In this document: piece after piece, positions 28,667 to 36,611 of the stretch
Layout of the letters: each line of letters begins with the position of its first letter
Numbering within the stretch: position 1 is the first letter of the stretch
From: JAPOUP01 sp965203255
GTDB taxonomy: Bacteria; Pseudomonadota; Alphaproteobacteria; Rhodobacterales; Rhodobacteraceae
Assembly: GCA_965203255.1 (NCBI GenBank)
Contig: OZ241882.1
Coordinates: 1,488,001-1,552,000 of the forward strand
Direction of reading: 5' to 3'
Length of the DNA stretch: 64,000 bases
Made by a program: the position numbers and the translations under genes
The notes under the pieces: model-generated
What the model was told of the DNA's origin: nothing
Seen by the model: the letters and a program-made list of their open reading frames with translations, nothing else
Database searches by the model: none

Positions 28667-29710
28667 TCACCAGTCCGTGTGGCTTTCCGGAAGACTGTCG
28701 CTCCAGCGGTCCGTGAAACCACGAAAAGCACCCGGAAGTCCGGACAGGGCCGGATCCCCGAAAGGCAGCCCAAGATACCGCGTCGCGATGTGGGCGGCGA
28801 CCTCCGCCTGTCGGGCGTCACGGGGCCGCTTGAGCGGATCGCGGGTCGGGTCATTCTCCACGATCCACTGTTTCTGGAGGGCAAACACCCTAGGATCGAT
28901 TGTGACGATTCGGATTGGCATGCCTTTCTCATCAAAGGCGGTGGCTTCGAATTTCGGGGTGTTCAGCAGCCAGCGGCTACTCTCCGTCGTGGTCGCGACC
29001 AGATCATCGGGACTGTCGGAAAGCCGGGCCGCCCCTTTCCGCATGATCCGTGCATGATCCAGGGGTTCCAGGAGATTGACCATGTATCCATCCCTGTTGG
29101 CGGCCCTGTAGGGCCGCCCCGCCACCTTACGGAAGGACCGGTCGACGGACCGCAGTACGTCGATGAATCCTGTTCCACCGACTCCTCCGGAGAGACGCAG
29201 GCGCCGCCGTGCATCGTAAAGGACATCGACATCGCCTGTCGCCAGCAGACCGGCTTCGATCCGCACTCCTGCCTTCGCTTCATAGGCATGCAGGGCGTTG
29301 GCACCCAGAACGGTCAGGGAGGTGCCCAACCAGTCCAGATCGTCCAGTCTGCGCAGAATCCGGGCGGTTAACCCGGGCACCCGCCCTAGGCCCCGGACCC
29401 GAAGGATGGCCGCCCGTCGCTGGATCTGCTCACGGAGACCGGCGATCCGATCCTGGACATCCGTCTTGCCGACCAGGAACCGGCGCAGCCTTTCCTCGGT
29501 TTCGGGCGTACGGCGACCGTAGGACTTTCTTGTGGAACTGCCGTGGGGCCGCCGGATCAGATAGTCGGCCCCGCCACGTCTTTCGAACTTCATCGATCCA
29601 CCGTAACTGTGCCGTGCGTCCCGGCTAGCCTCCCGCAGCTGTGCGAACCGATCCCGGACATCGATCGCATCGCGGAGACTCTCATGGTCCAACGGTATGA
29701 TCTCACGCAT
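28667..29710 (-). CDS. GSU2403-family nucleotidyltransferase-fold protein
   Basis: This roughly 347-residue protein has a central region DDLDWLGTSLTVLGANALHAYEA followed by TGDVDVLYD (about residue 155-165). This fits the polymerase-beta-like nucleotidyltransferase fold of the GSU2403 family (NTP_transf_8): a Gly/Ala-Asn-Ala helix and the catalytic D-x-D. The amino-terminal half is helical and rich in Arg and Glu. The carboxyl-terminal half contains ML-NLLEPL-H and the FALQKQWIV-ND segment conserved in the family. The biochemical role is not established; such proteins are frequent in accessory DNA. The start is uncertain: ATG at 29710 or TTG at 29731. A perfect inverted repeat lies exactly at the start region, suggesting self-regulation. 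Confidence 0.75.
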   Translation of the reverse strand: MREIIPLDHESLRDAIDVRDRFAQLREASRDARHSYGGSMKFERRGGADYLIRRPHGSSTRKSYGRRTPETEERLRRFLVGKTDVQDRIAGLREQIQRRAAILRVRGLGRVPGLTARILRRLDDLDWLGTSLTVLGANALHAYEAKAGVRIEAGLLATGDVDVLYDARRRLRLSGGVGGTGFIDVLRSVDRSFRKVAGRPYRAANRDGYMVNLLEPLDHARIMRKGAARLSDSPDDLVATTTESSRWLLNTPKFEATAFDEKGMPIRIVTIDPRVFALQKQWIVENDPTRDPLKRPRDARQAEVAAHIATRYLGLPFGDPALSGLPGAFRGFTDRWSDSLPESHTDW

Positions 29711-29753
29711 TTTTGCCAAATCCTGATACAATCGGCACTGATATTGGCAAAAA
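29710..29753. promoter_or_regulatory. 10-bp perfect inverted repeat at the start of the nucleotidyltransferase gene
   Basis: TTTTTGCCAA (29710-29719) and TTGGCAAAAA (29744-29753) are exact reverse complements separated by 24 bases. They flank the probable ribosome-binding and start region of the nucleotidyltransferase gene. The spacing of 34 bases between arm starts suits a dimeric repressor binding on one face of the helix. It could also be a fold in the transcript. Confidence 0.5.
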
Positions 29754-29786
29754 CGGGGGGAGGGGTCAACGGTCCACCCTTAAAGA

Positions 29787-29949
29787 GGTGTAGCTCAGGA
29801 TTCTTGTCAAGCTGCTGCGACCTGATGGGTGTAGCCGAGGATTTTTGACTCCTGTCCACTTTCTTTCCATTTTCCTGACCTATGGTCCTGCAGCGCGTGC
29901 CGGGCGGATCAAGCCTCCGGGGCATTACAGGAATCCTGGGCTACACCCC
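29787..29949. mobile_element. IS21-like terminal repeat cluster (insertion-sequence remnant)
   Basis: Three copies of a 22-base unit are present. GGTGTAGCTCAGGATTCTTGTC (29787-29808) and GGTGTAGCCGAGGATTTTTGAC (29828-29849) are in the same orientation, and ACAGGAATCCTGGGCTACACCCC (29927-29949) is in inverted orientation. Multiple repeated transposase-binding sites of about 20 bases near the ends, direct at one end and inverted at the other, are typical of the IS21 family. No istA or istB coding sequence lies between them, so this looks like an internally deleted copy. The family assignment is inference. Confidence 0.5.
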
Positions 29950-30339
29950 CCTGAAGGCCGCCAATCGGATGCGCGGAACATGATGCGGGCGCGGAACCGC
30001 GGCCCAATTGCGCCGCAGGCCCAGCGCTGGATCCTTGCCAACCGTGGAACGGAATGGAGGGCGTGACCTCTGGCGTTTCCGCGGCGGTCCGCAAAGGGGC
30101 GTCACGGGACGGTCCGCCATGAGCGGCAGGGATGTATCCCAGATTGATGGAAATCTGTGCTTTCGGTCGATTCTCATGGGCGAATCCGATCGAAGTGCGT
30201 TCCTATGCCAAGAATTCAAGACTCAAAAGACTTCCAAGCGACTCATGCCAACAATCTGGGATGCGCCCTGAGCAGCGGCGGGGAGCGTACATTCGCCAGA
30301 AGGCAGGTTACCTTGTGGCCCAGTCAGGAGGACCGACGT

Positions 30340-30522
30340 ATGCGCACCGTTATTGGCGACGGGAAGATCGGGCTGGAGGCCCGCAGCGGGAATGGCGTGC
30401 CCTTGGATCCGCTGGTGCCGAACGCGGAGGCCATCGTGGCCGTGGAGGCGGGGCGGCGGGGCGAGCTGGCCACGGTCGGCGATGTCGACGGCCTGATGGC
30501 CGGCCTTCATGCGGACGATTAG
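30340..30522 (+). pseudogene. RelB/DinJ-like antitoxin remnant
   Basis: An ATG at 30340 with a strong ribosome-binding site (AGGAGG, 30326-30331) begins a 60-residue frame. Its carboxyl-terminal half, VPNAEAIVAVEAGRRGELATV followed by DVDGLMAGLHADD, matches the toxin-binding tail of RelB/DinJ antitoxins. The amino-terminal ribbon-helix-helix DNA-binding part usual in these 85-90-residue proteins is not recognisable, so the gene is probably truncated or altered at its 5' end. Its stop codon overlaps the start of the toxin frame, as in intact relB-yafQ operons. With the toxin also truncated, the pair is likely inactive. Confidence 0.5.
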
Positions 30523-30619
30523 GCGGACCTTGGCCTCCAAACGGGATTACCGTCGCGAGAGGAGGGGCCGCTTCCCCAAAACCATCAGTGTCCTGTCCAT
30601 CGCTGAGTCTGCGGGCTAA
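30509..30619 (+). pseudogene. Truncated YafQ-type toxin
   Basis: A 36-codon frame starts with MRTIRRTLASKRDYRRERRGR, overlapping the antitoxin stop by 14 bases. This is the characteristic amino-terminus of YafQ/RelE-type mRNA interferases (MRTI-RT--FKRDYKRE-KGRH). The frame then continues with non-matching residues and stops after about 36 codons. The catalytic histidines and the carboxyl-terminal HIKPDLVLIY-type motif found in full-length toxins of about 90 residues are missing. It is therefore a remnant without toxin activity. The frame is too short to be detected by length alone; the overlap and amino-terminal match support it. Confidence 0.6.
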
Positions 30620-30703
30620 CGGAACACACAACTTCGCGTGCGGCTACTTTCGCCACACGATCAGATATGTCCGGCTCGCGTCCCAATGGCAAGAGACCAA
30701 CAT

Positions 30704-31528
30704 ATGACCCAGACAATTCAAGGCGTCCACTGCGCTGTCGCGACTCCCGTTGAATCGGACGGGAATCCCAATACCGGAGCTTTTGTCGCGCATTCCCAAG
30801 CCTTACTGAAAGATGGCTGCCACGGTCTGGCCCACTCGGGACGACGGGCGAAGCCAATAGCTTCGGGGTCAGCCAGCGCATGGCCCTTGTCGAAAGTCTC
30901 ATCGACGCCGAAATAGCGGCGGAAACCCTAATCCCCGGCACTGGGACACCAGCGGTGGCAGACACCATTGAACTCACCCGTCACGCCGTTGAGGCCGGCA
31001 CAAAGGGGGTCTTGGCTCTACCGCCGTTCTACTACAAGTCTCCAGATGACGAGGGATTGTACAGGTATTACTCCCGTGTGATCGAGGGCGTCGGGGACGA
31101 CCGACTGCATCAAGGACAGTTCGGGCGATCTGGACAACATGGTGTCCATGAATTGCCGATTCCCTGACCTCAGCGTTCTGGCTGGTGCCGATCCGCTCAT
31201 GCTGCCGCTCCTCAAGTCGGGCGGCGCTGGCTGCATCACAGCCGCTTCGAACCTGGTTGCCAGTGCGCTACGCACAGTTTGGGACCGCTGGCAGGACCCA
31301 GATCAGGCCGCGGTAATTGAAGCCGCTCAGACCCGCATCATCGCCTGGCGCAATCTCACCACGACCTACGCACAGATTCCCACAACCAAGTCACTCATCG
31401 GAAGATCCCGCCGCAATGCAACCTGGGACAACGTGATGCCACCCATGGTAAATCTGACCGAAGGCCAACGGCATGACGTATGGGCGAGGTCCGATGCGTT
31501 GAGCGACCTGGAGGCGGTTAGGTCCTAA
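30704..31528 (+). pseudogene. Dihydrodipicolinate synthase family protein, frameshifted and internally deleted
   Basis: The frame starting at 30704 reads MTQTIQGVHCAVATPV, a normal DapA-family start, but shifts near 30835. Continuing in the next frame gives LGTTGEANSFGVSQRMALVESL, with the substrate-binding GTTGE motif, then VLALPPFYYKSPDDEGLYRYYS. Near 31105 a second shift leads to CIKDSSGDLDNM, containing the Schiff-base lysine. Between these about 25 residues that normally hold the catalytic tyrosine (Y-IP motif) are missing. The rest to 31528 matches the carboxyl-terminal helices. With two frame changes and an internal deletion the gene cannot make a working aldolase. Confidence 0.85.
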
Positions 31529-32394
31529 GTCGGCTCCGGTCGATTATGACCTCGACCGTCACGGCGACGAAACTTGCCGCTGAAAGTCCGCTAGCGATTG
31601 CCGGTCTCGCCATGCCCGATCACAATCTGAAAATGAACGGGGCACCAGCGCTGGAGGCTGCAATCCGCGTTGACGCGCTTGCTCATTCGGTGGAATTCGG
31701 TCGAGGATGTACAAGTCACATCCACCAACTTCGGATACGGAAGCTGTCCATGATCCCCTCGCGGATGTTGGCGACCGTCCAGCGGGACGGCTCTACCGCG
31801 TCGGGAGCCGGTTCAGCGTCCTGCCATGGCACCAAGGCGATGGTACGCAGTGGGTGGCGGCAGTCTCGAAACCTGTGCTTTGGCGCCAGTTCACTTAGCT
31901 GGGAGGGTGTGTCTTCGGTGCGCGAAAACCATGTCATTTGCGAGCATGCCAATATCCTTCCGGCTGTTCCCTGAAACAGAACCGGTGCAGGAGTGGCGCT
32001 GTCGCGGAGGCCGGTGCCAGATGCTGTGATCGGGGATATTGACTCGCTCCAGACCTATGTGAGGGATCGGATACCAAATGAGAGGCTGCATCATATCAAT
32101 GAGCAGGGGACCACGGACTTCGACAGAGACCCTGCTCGTCCGGGCCGTCGGGTTCACCGGACGGCGCATTGACACGGCCGGAGATGACGCGCTCTGGCAA
32201 GGGTTTACGGCACGGATATCTCATAATCCTCTCTCCGCACCCGGCAGTATCAGGGACACGGTGGGTCAGAGAAAGGCATGGGACCATCCTGGATGGGGTT
32301 GCCCCTGAACTGGCCTTGAATCCCTTTCATTTTACGTGGACCAATCCTGACTTGACCGATATACATCTGCCCAGCATCACGGTAGGGCCGGACC
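31529..32394. other. Gene-poor stretch with possible gene fragments
   Basis: Nearly 870 bases lacking a gene I can identify. A plus-strand frame from 31546 (142 codons) begins with a protein-like stretch containing AAESPLAIAGLAMPDHNLKMN. Downstream the coding character seems to move between frames (31707-31898, 31826-32029), which suggests another decayed gene from the same catabolic unit as the broken DapA gene. No family is recognised. Confidence 0.45.
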
Positions 32395-34128
32395 ATGGGC
32401 TGGAGATTTTACGGACGACGCAGGGAAATCCGTGACCTGCACGGATTCATGGACGGTACCGGCGGATTCAAGGCCATTGTACTGCGCGGACAGAGACAGA
32501 TCGGCAAGACCGAACTGATCAGGAATTTTTTCGCGACGGAACAAACGGATGATGACCGTCCAACCATCATCTGCCATATTGGTCTGGCCGATGGCAACCC
32601 TTCCCGATTCCATGAAATCATGGAGCGGTCGGTCCACGAAACCTGTCCTGAAATTCTGGACGGATATATCGCGCTTGCCAATCCCGTGAACGCCTTTCCT
32701 GATCTGGTCCGTCATCTCCTCAGCCGGGGCTGCACGGTGGTGCTGGACGAGTTCCAGCGTATTGCGGAAGATGGCAACTGGCTGCCCAGCATGTTCCAAA
32801 ATGTCATTGATCGGGTGCGGTCGGAAAATTATGCCTCCGGACAGTTGCCCCGGTTGATTGTGATGGGATCCGAACAGCAGAAACTGATGGATATGTTCCT
32901 GGATCCGAAGGCTCCACTCTTTGAACGGATCAAGGAGCAGATCCATCTCCGTCCCTGGACGTTCACCGACCTTGCGGAAGTGGCGAAGGATCAGGGCTGG
33001 GACACCCGTCCGGACCGTCTGCTGACACTATGGACGGCCTTTGGTGGTCTGCCCGCACATTGGGAACGGTTCGCGGAAAATCCGGCCCTGGCGGATTTCT
33101 CTCTCTCTATGGATGATACCGCCTGGACCGATGCGTTCCTTGCTGTAGAGGAAGCGTTCCGGCAGATGCCTGAAGGGGATTTCGCCACCCGGATGGAAAT
33201 CCAGTTGCGACCGGTCGACCGCCTGGTGCTGGCCTGGCTGGCGGAACGGCCCGGAGGCTACAGGCTCGGGGATCTGCCCGAACATCTTCACCAGGTGCTG
33301 GCGGCGCAGGCCCGCAAGGAAGGGCAGGAGGGCGCCGATGGGGATCTGGCGCAGGTCGCGCTGCGTCATATCCTGGAAGCGCGGCTTTCGGGCCAGCATC
33401 TGGGTCTGGTGGACCGCCGTAACGCCGTGGATGACAGAAACGTCCAGCGCTGGTATATTGACGACAACCATGCACGTTTCCATCTCGACGTACTGGAAAA
33501 GGTGCACGATATGGTAATCGGGTCCGGCTTTCCGATCACACCGGAGGAAATCGCGGACCTGCGGCGTGAACGCATGGCGGATGCCGAGGGTCAGGGACTG
33601 GAGACGCTGACATTCGCAGGTCTGAAACACCTGTATGGCATTGAATATCCCACCCGTCCGACCGACCCTCCGGAAAGGCGCCGGCTTACGCATGGCGCAT
33701 GGCGTCAGCTTCCCCGCGCCGAAGTCGATATCCTGCTGCGTGATGACAGCGCCGACCGCCTCTGGGGCGTGTTCGCCAAACGCCCGGCTGACCGGCACCG
33801 ACCCGCCCCCGACTGCCGTCATGTCGCCAATTGGCTCCTTCCGCTCCAGGAAACGGCAAGGAACGAACCGGACAGGCGCTGGAACGGTGCCATGGCGCGG
33901 CTTCGCACCCGACCGCGCGGCCTACTGTTCGTTGCACGGTCATTCGGAGCGAAAGATATCGCGGCGCTGGAGCGGAGGATCGGTGAGGCTATCCTCAGCG
34001 AACCTGAGGTCAAGGCGGTCTCCGAATGGTCCGTCATGGATATTGCTGACATGCTTTCGGGACGCGGCCCCCGTCCGATCAGGGCGCCACGACCTTCAGA
34101 CAGGCATGATGACGGTCCCGAAGTCTGA
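32395..34128 (+). CDS. DUF234-like P-loop ATPase (archaeal-ATPase superfamily)
   Basis: This 577-residue protein begins with YGRRREIRDL, a typical ATPase_2 entry motif. It has a Walker A GQRQIGKT (32-39) and a Walker B VVLDEF (115-120). A helical and winged-helix-like middle follows (VDRLVLAWLAERPGGYRLGDL), and then a carboxyl-terminal region with AEVDILL (about 442-448) and VFAKR (Lys462). ATPases of this class usually carry a carboxyl-terminal PD-(D/E)XK nuclease-like (DUF234) domain reading E-D-hhh...E-x-K. Here the Asp and Lys are kept but the Glu position seems replaced, so nuclease activity is doubtful. The function is unknown; a role in defence or mobile-element biology is a guess. It lies alone in the accessory region with gene debris on both sides. 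Confidence 0.7.
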   Translation: MGWRFYGRRREIRDLHGFMDGTGGFKAIVLRGQRQIGKTELIRNFFATEQTDDDRPTIICHIGLADGNPSRFHEIMERSVHETCPEILDGYIALANPVNAFPDLVRHLLSRGCTVVLDEFQRIAEDGNWLPSMFQNVIDRVRSENYASGQLPRLIVMGSEQQKLMDMFLDPKAPLFERIKEQIHLRPWTFTDLAEVAKDQGWDTRPDRLLTLWTAFGGLPAHWERFAENPALADFSLSMDDTAWTDAFLAVEEAFRQMPEGDFATRMEIQLRPVDRLVLAWLAERPGGYRLGDLPEHLHQVLAAQARKEGQEGADGDLAQVALRHILEARLSGQHLGLVDRRNAVDDRNVQRWYIDDNHARFHLDVLEKVHDMVIGSGFPITPEEIADLRRERMADAEGQGLETLTFAGLKHLYGIEYPTRPTDPPERRRLTHGAWRQLPRAEVDILLRDDSADRLWGVFAKRPADRHRPAPDCRHVANWLLPLQETARNEPDRRWNGAMARLRTRPRGLLFVARSFGAKDIAALERRIGEAILSEPEVKAVSEWSVMDIADMLSGRGPRPIRAPRPSDRHDDGPEV

Positions 34129-34371
34129 CCTGCGACGCGGACTTGGATCGTGTCAGAGGGTCCGTCGTGAAACGGTGCGTCCGGCATCCTGTCGCGCTGA
34201 CAGGGATTCCCATCTGTTCGGGGATGCTGCCCATTATCCCCCGGACGACGCTTCTGGGCTGCCAGTCCCGTCTGCTGTGCGCCATAGTGCCGCTCCACTT
34301 GCCTCAAATCCAAGCCAGATCAGAATCCAAAGCCGGGCAATTGATCTATCCGCTCAGCTAATTCCCCCATT

Positions 34372-34410
34372 CCACCCTGAAGTGCAACGCCAGTGGCGGT
34401 GGTGACCGGT
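34372..34410. repeat. Dispersed repeat, copy 2 (first copy at 4668-4703)
   Basis: The sequence CCACCCTGAAGTGCAACGCC followed by AGTGGCGGTGGTGACC repeats, with about six differences, the element next to murC. This copy directly precedes the Fic-domain fragment whose amino-terminal part is missing, so it may mark a recombination or insertion junction. Confidence 0.55.
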
Positions 34411-34421
34411 TTTCCTGCCGC

Positions 34422-34931
34422 ATGATGTTGCGTATCGGCCAGCAGGCGGCGACAGTCCCTGTGACCAAACAGGAGAGACTGCCTTGCCCGAGGGCCCTCG
34501 CCGGCTACCGGAACACGGCCATATACCTACGGGGGTCCCGCCATGCCCCTCCCCGCCGTGAGGCGGCGCGCGACGCCATGCCGGCCCTGCTCGACCTGCT
34601 GGGCGAGGAATCCGAACCCTCGGTGCGCGCGGTTCTGGGGCATTGGCTGTTCGGCTGCGTCCATCCCTATGCCGACGGCAATGGACGCATGGCCCGCTTC
34701 CTCATGAACGCCATGCTCGCGTCCGGCGGATATCCCTGGACCGTGACGCCGGCTGACCGGCGCGCGGACTGTCTTTCGGCGCCTGAACGGGCGAGCGTGC
34801 ACCGGGACGTGGAGCCTTTCGCCTGCTTCGTGGCCAGCCAGCTGGAACGGTCGATGGGCTGGCGGCATTCGCGGATGGCAGGTCAGCCAAGCGCGCCATC
34901 CTCGGGTTTCCTGGACTCCGGACCTTCCTGA
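34422..34931 (+). pseudogene. Fic-domain protein fragment
   Basis: The frame contains the Fic signature HPYADGNGRMAR (consensus HPFxDGNGR), preceded by AVLGHWLFGCV and followed by FLMNAMLASGGYPW. Fic proteins transfer AMP or other nucleotides to target proteins, and full-length members of this type have about 300-400 residues. Here about 130 carboxyl-terminal residues are recognisable; the amino-terminal inhibitory and substrate-recognition part is missing, replaced by unrelated codons after the dispersed repeat. The active-site residues survive, but without the rest of the fold activity is unlikely. Frames of the neighbouring ATPases are unrelated. Confidence 0.75.
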
Positions 34932-35260
34932 AGCCTCCGTGCGCCACCACGGAAACCGGGCACGGCGTCCACCAATTAGGTCAACCTCCAAGAGATATTG
35001 AGACCCTGGACGACACAATCCTGCACTGGCGGACTTCGCTTGAGGAATTGGTCTCGTCGTATCGTTTTCGTCAGAATCCTACCAATGATCCGGACCTGAG
35101 CAGGCCGGGCTGATCATCTCAATATCCGCATGGGCGCGTGGAACCGATGTTCGTTATCGTTCCTACATACAGGCCTGGATGGATCAGGACCATCATATTC
35201 CTTGGACAATGAGGGCCATCCAGGATAGTCCAGTGATATTCATTCGAGGAGCTATCTGTC
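34932..35260. other. Intergenic stretch before the tandem ATPases
   Basis: About 330 bases with no recognised gene. The end holds the presumed promoter and a GAGGAG ribosome-binding site (near 35246) for the first ATPase of the tandem pair. Confidence 0.5.
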
Positions 35261-35300
35261 ATGACTGAATTCAGGAAAGAGGCCCTTGAGGATTTCGTCA
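35254..35300 (+). repeat. 47-bp exact direct repeat, copy 1 (copy 2 at 36565-36611)
   Basis: The 47 bases from seven positions before the ATG of the first ATPase to codon 13 or so are identical to the start of the second ATPase at 36565-36611. The two genes are a tandem duplication that has since diverged further in. Confidence 0.85.
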
Positions 35301-36556
35301 ATGCCTCTGATGGTGATACGCCCCCGGTTTATATCGGTCGGGAGGATATCTTTTTCAGGATCGAGACTCAGGCCAACAATACCTGGAAAGGGCCGGGCAG
35401 TCCCAGACATGGCGTGGGCAAGACCAGCACGGTCGTGCAGGGCGCACCCGGTGCCGGCAAAAGTGTTTTCCTTGATGAATTGAAGGCCAGATCCACCCGC
35501 GCCCATCTGCCCAACCAGTCGCGGGTCGTCATAATCTCCAGTAAAGACCTCCTTGAGGGTATCCCGGATGTACTTGAGCTTGTCGGACTGGCTGGAGGGC
35601 TATCGACGGAGAAATGGAGGAGGATGTCCTCAAATATTGCGCTGGGCGTCGACCTGAATGCCGTCAAGGCCGAGATCGCCTTGTCATGGACGGCTCCGGA
35701 CAATCCCCGTCCGAACAATTTCCTGGAACTGGCGAAGAGGTTCCCGGCGGCAAAATGGCAGGGTCCCGTCATTGTCTGCATCGACGAGGCCCAACGCCTG
35801 CCTGAGAACAGATACGCACCACAGACCCGGTTCCTGCAGGCCATCCATGACGGCCGTTCCTCCCTACCTCTGTCGCTGGTGCTGGGAGGGTTGAGCGATA
35901 CGGCGGATGTGGTGGACCGGATGGGTCTGACCCGTGTGGATGTCTGGGAGATCGGGGCCCTGACCACGGCCCCGGACCGGAACGGCTATAGTGAGACCGC
36001 CGATCTCATGCTGTCGTTCTGCGACCATTTCGGTATCGAACGCAGCGGCCAGACCGACAGGCTCATGGGCCTGGCCGCACCCTGCGAGGGCTGGCCCCGG
36101 CATCTGCATTACGCCCTGCAGTCCCTGGGACGCGAGGTGTTGCGGACCGACGGCGATCTGACCGCCGTCAACTGGCCGCAGATCCATCGGGAGGCCGCTG
36201 ACAGCCGCCTGAAATACTACCGGATACAGCAGGATGGGAATATGGAGGACAGCCATCTTCTCGTGGCCCGGACAATGCAGGAATTCCGCGATGGTATGGT
36301 CGGCCCGGCCGTCACCGATCTGATTAAGCGCGCCGTGGAGGACCGCCCGGGGCTGCGGCTGCCTGAAGATATGTCCCCTGCCGGATTCCGTAGCCATCTG
36401 GTTCACCGCGGCGTCATCCATAAGGGAACCGACAAGACATTCAGATGTCCCAGCCCCTCGTTCCGCAGTTTCCTTGTCAGGGCCGGTGAACCAGATGATC
36501 CGGATGAACGCCCGGAACAGGCGGACGGGGATGTGGATGTGGATTTCAGGCCCTGA
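35261..36556 (+). CDS. P-loop ATPase of unknown function (first of tandem pair)
   Basis: This 431-residue protein has a Walker A GAPGAGKS (61-68) and a Walker B VCIDEAQ (172-178), preceded by YIGRED (24-29), an entry motif seen in STAND/AAA-type ATPases. After the ATPase core (to about residue 230, with LVLGGLSDT as a sensor-like strand) comes a helical part. Its end contains SHLVHRGVIHKGTDKTFRCPSPSFRSFLV, the winged-helix-like pattern often found at the end of such ATPases, followed by an acidic tail. No effector domain is seen. The gene has a good ribosome-binding site and an intact frame. It may be a plasmid- or phage-derived ATPase; I do not recognise a named family. Confidence 0.65.
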   Translation: MTEFRKEALEDFVNASDGDTPPVYIGREDIFFRIETQANNTWKGPGSPRHGVGKTSTVVQGAPGAGKSVFLDELKARSTRAHLPNQSRVVIISSKDLLEGIPDVLELVGLAGGLSTEKWRRMSSNIALGVDLNAVKAEIALSWTAPDNPRPNNFLELAKRFPAAKWQGPVIVCIDEAQRLPENRYAPQTRFLQAIHDGRSSLPLSLVLGGLSDTADVVDRMGLTRVDVWEIGALTTAPDRNGYSETADLMLSFCDHFGIERSGQTDRLMGLAAPCEGWPRHLHYALQSLGREVLRTDGDLTAVNWPQIHREAADSRLKYYRIQQDGNMEDSHLLVARTMQEFRDGMVGPAVTDLIKRAVEDRPGLRLPEDMSPAGFRSHLVHRGVIHKGTDKTFRCPSPSFRSFLVRAGEPDDPDERPEQADGDVDVDFRP

Positions 36557-36564
36557 ACCAATGG

Positions 36565-36611
36565 ATCTGTCATGACTGAATTCAGGAAAGAGGCCCTTGA
36601 GGATTTCGTCA
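36565..36611 (+). repeat. 47-bp exact direct repeat, copy 2 (copy 1 at 35254-35300)
   Basis: Identical to the start region of the first ATPase gene and covering the ATG of the truncated second copy. Unlike copy 1, it is not preceded by a GAGGAG ribosome-binding site, since the upstream end of the identity lies only seven bases before the ATG. Confidence 0.85.
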
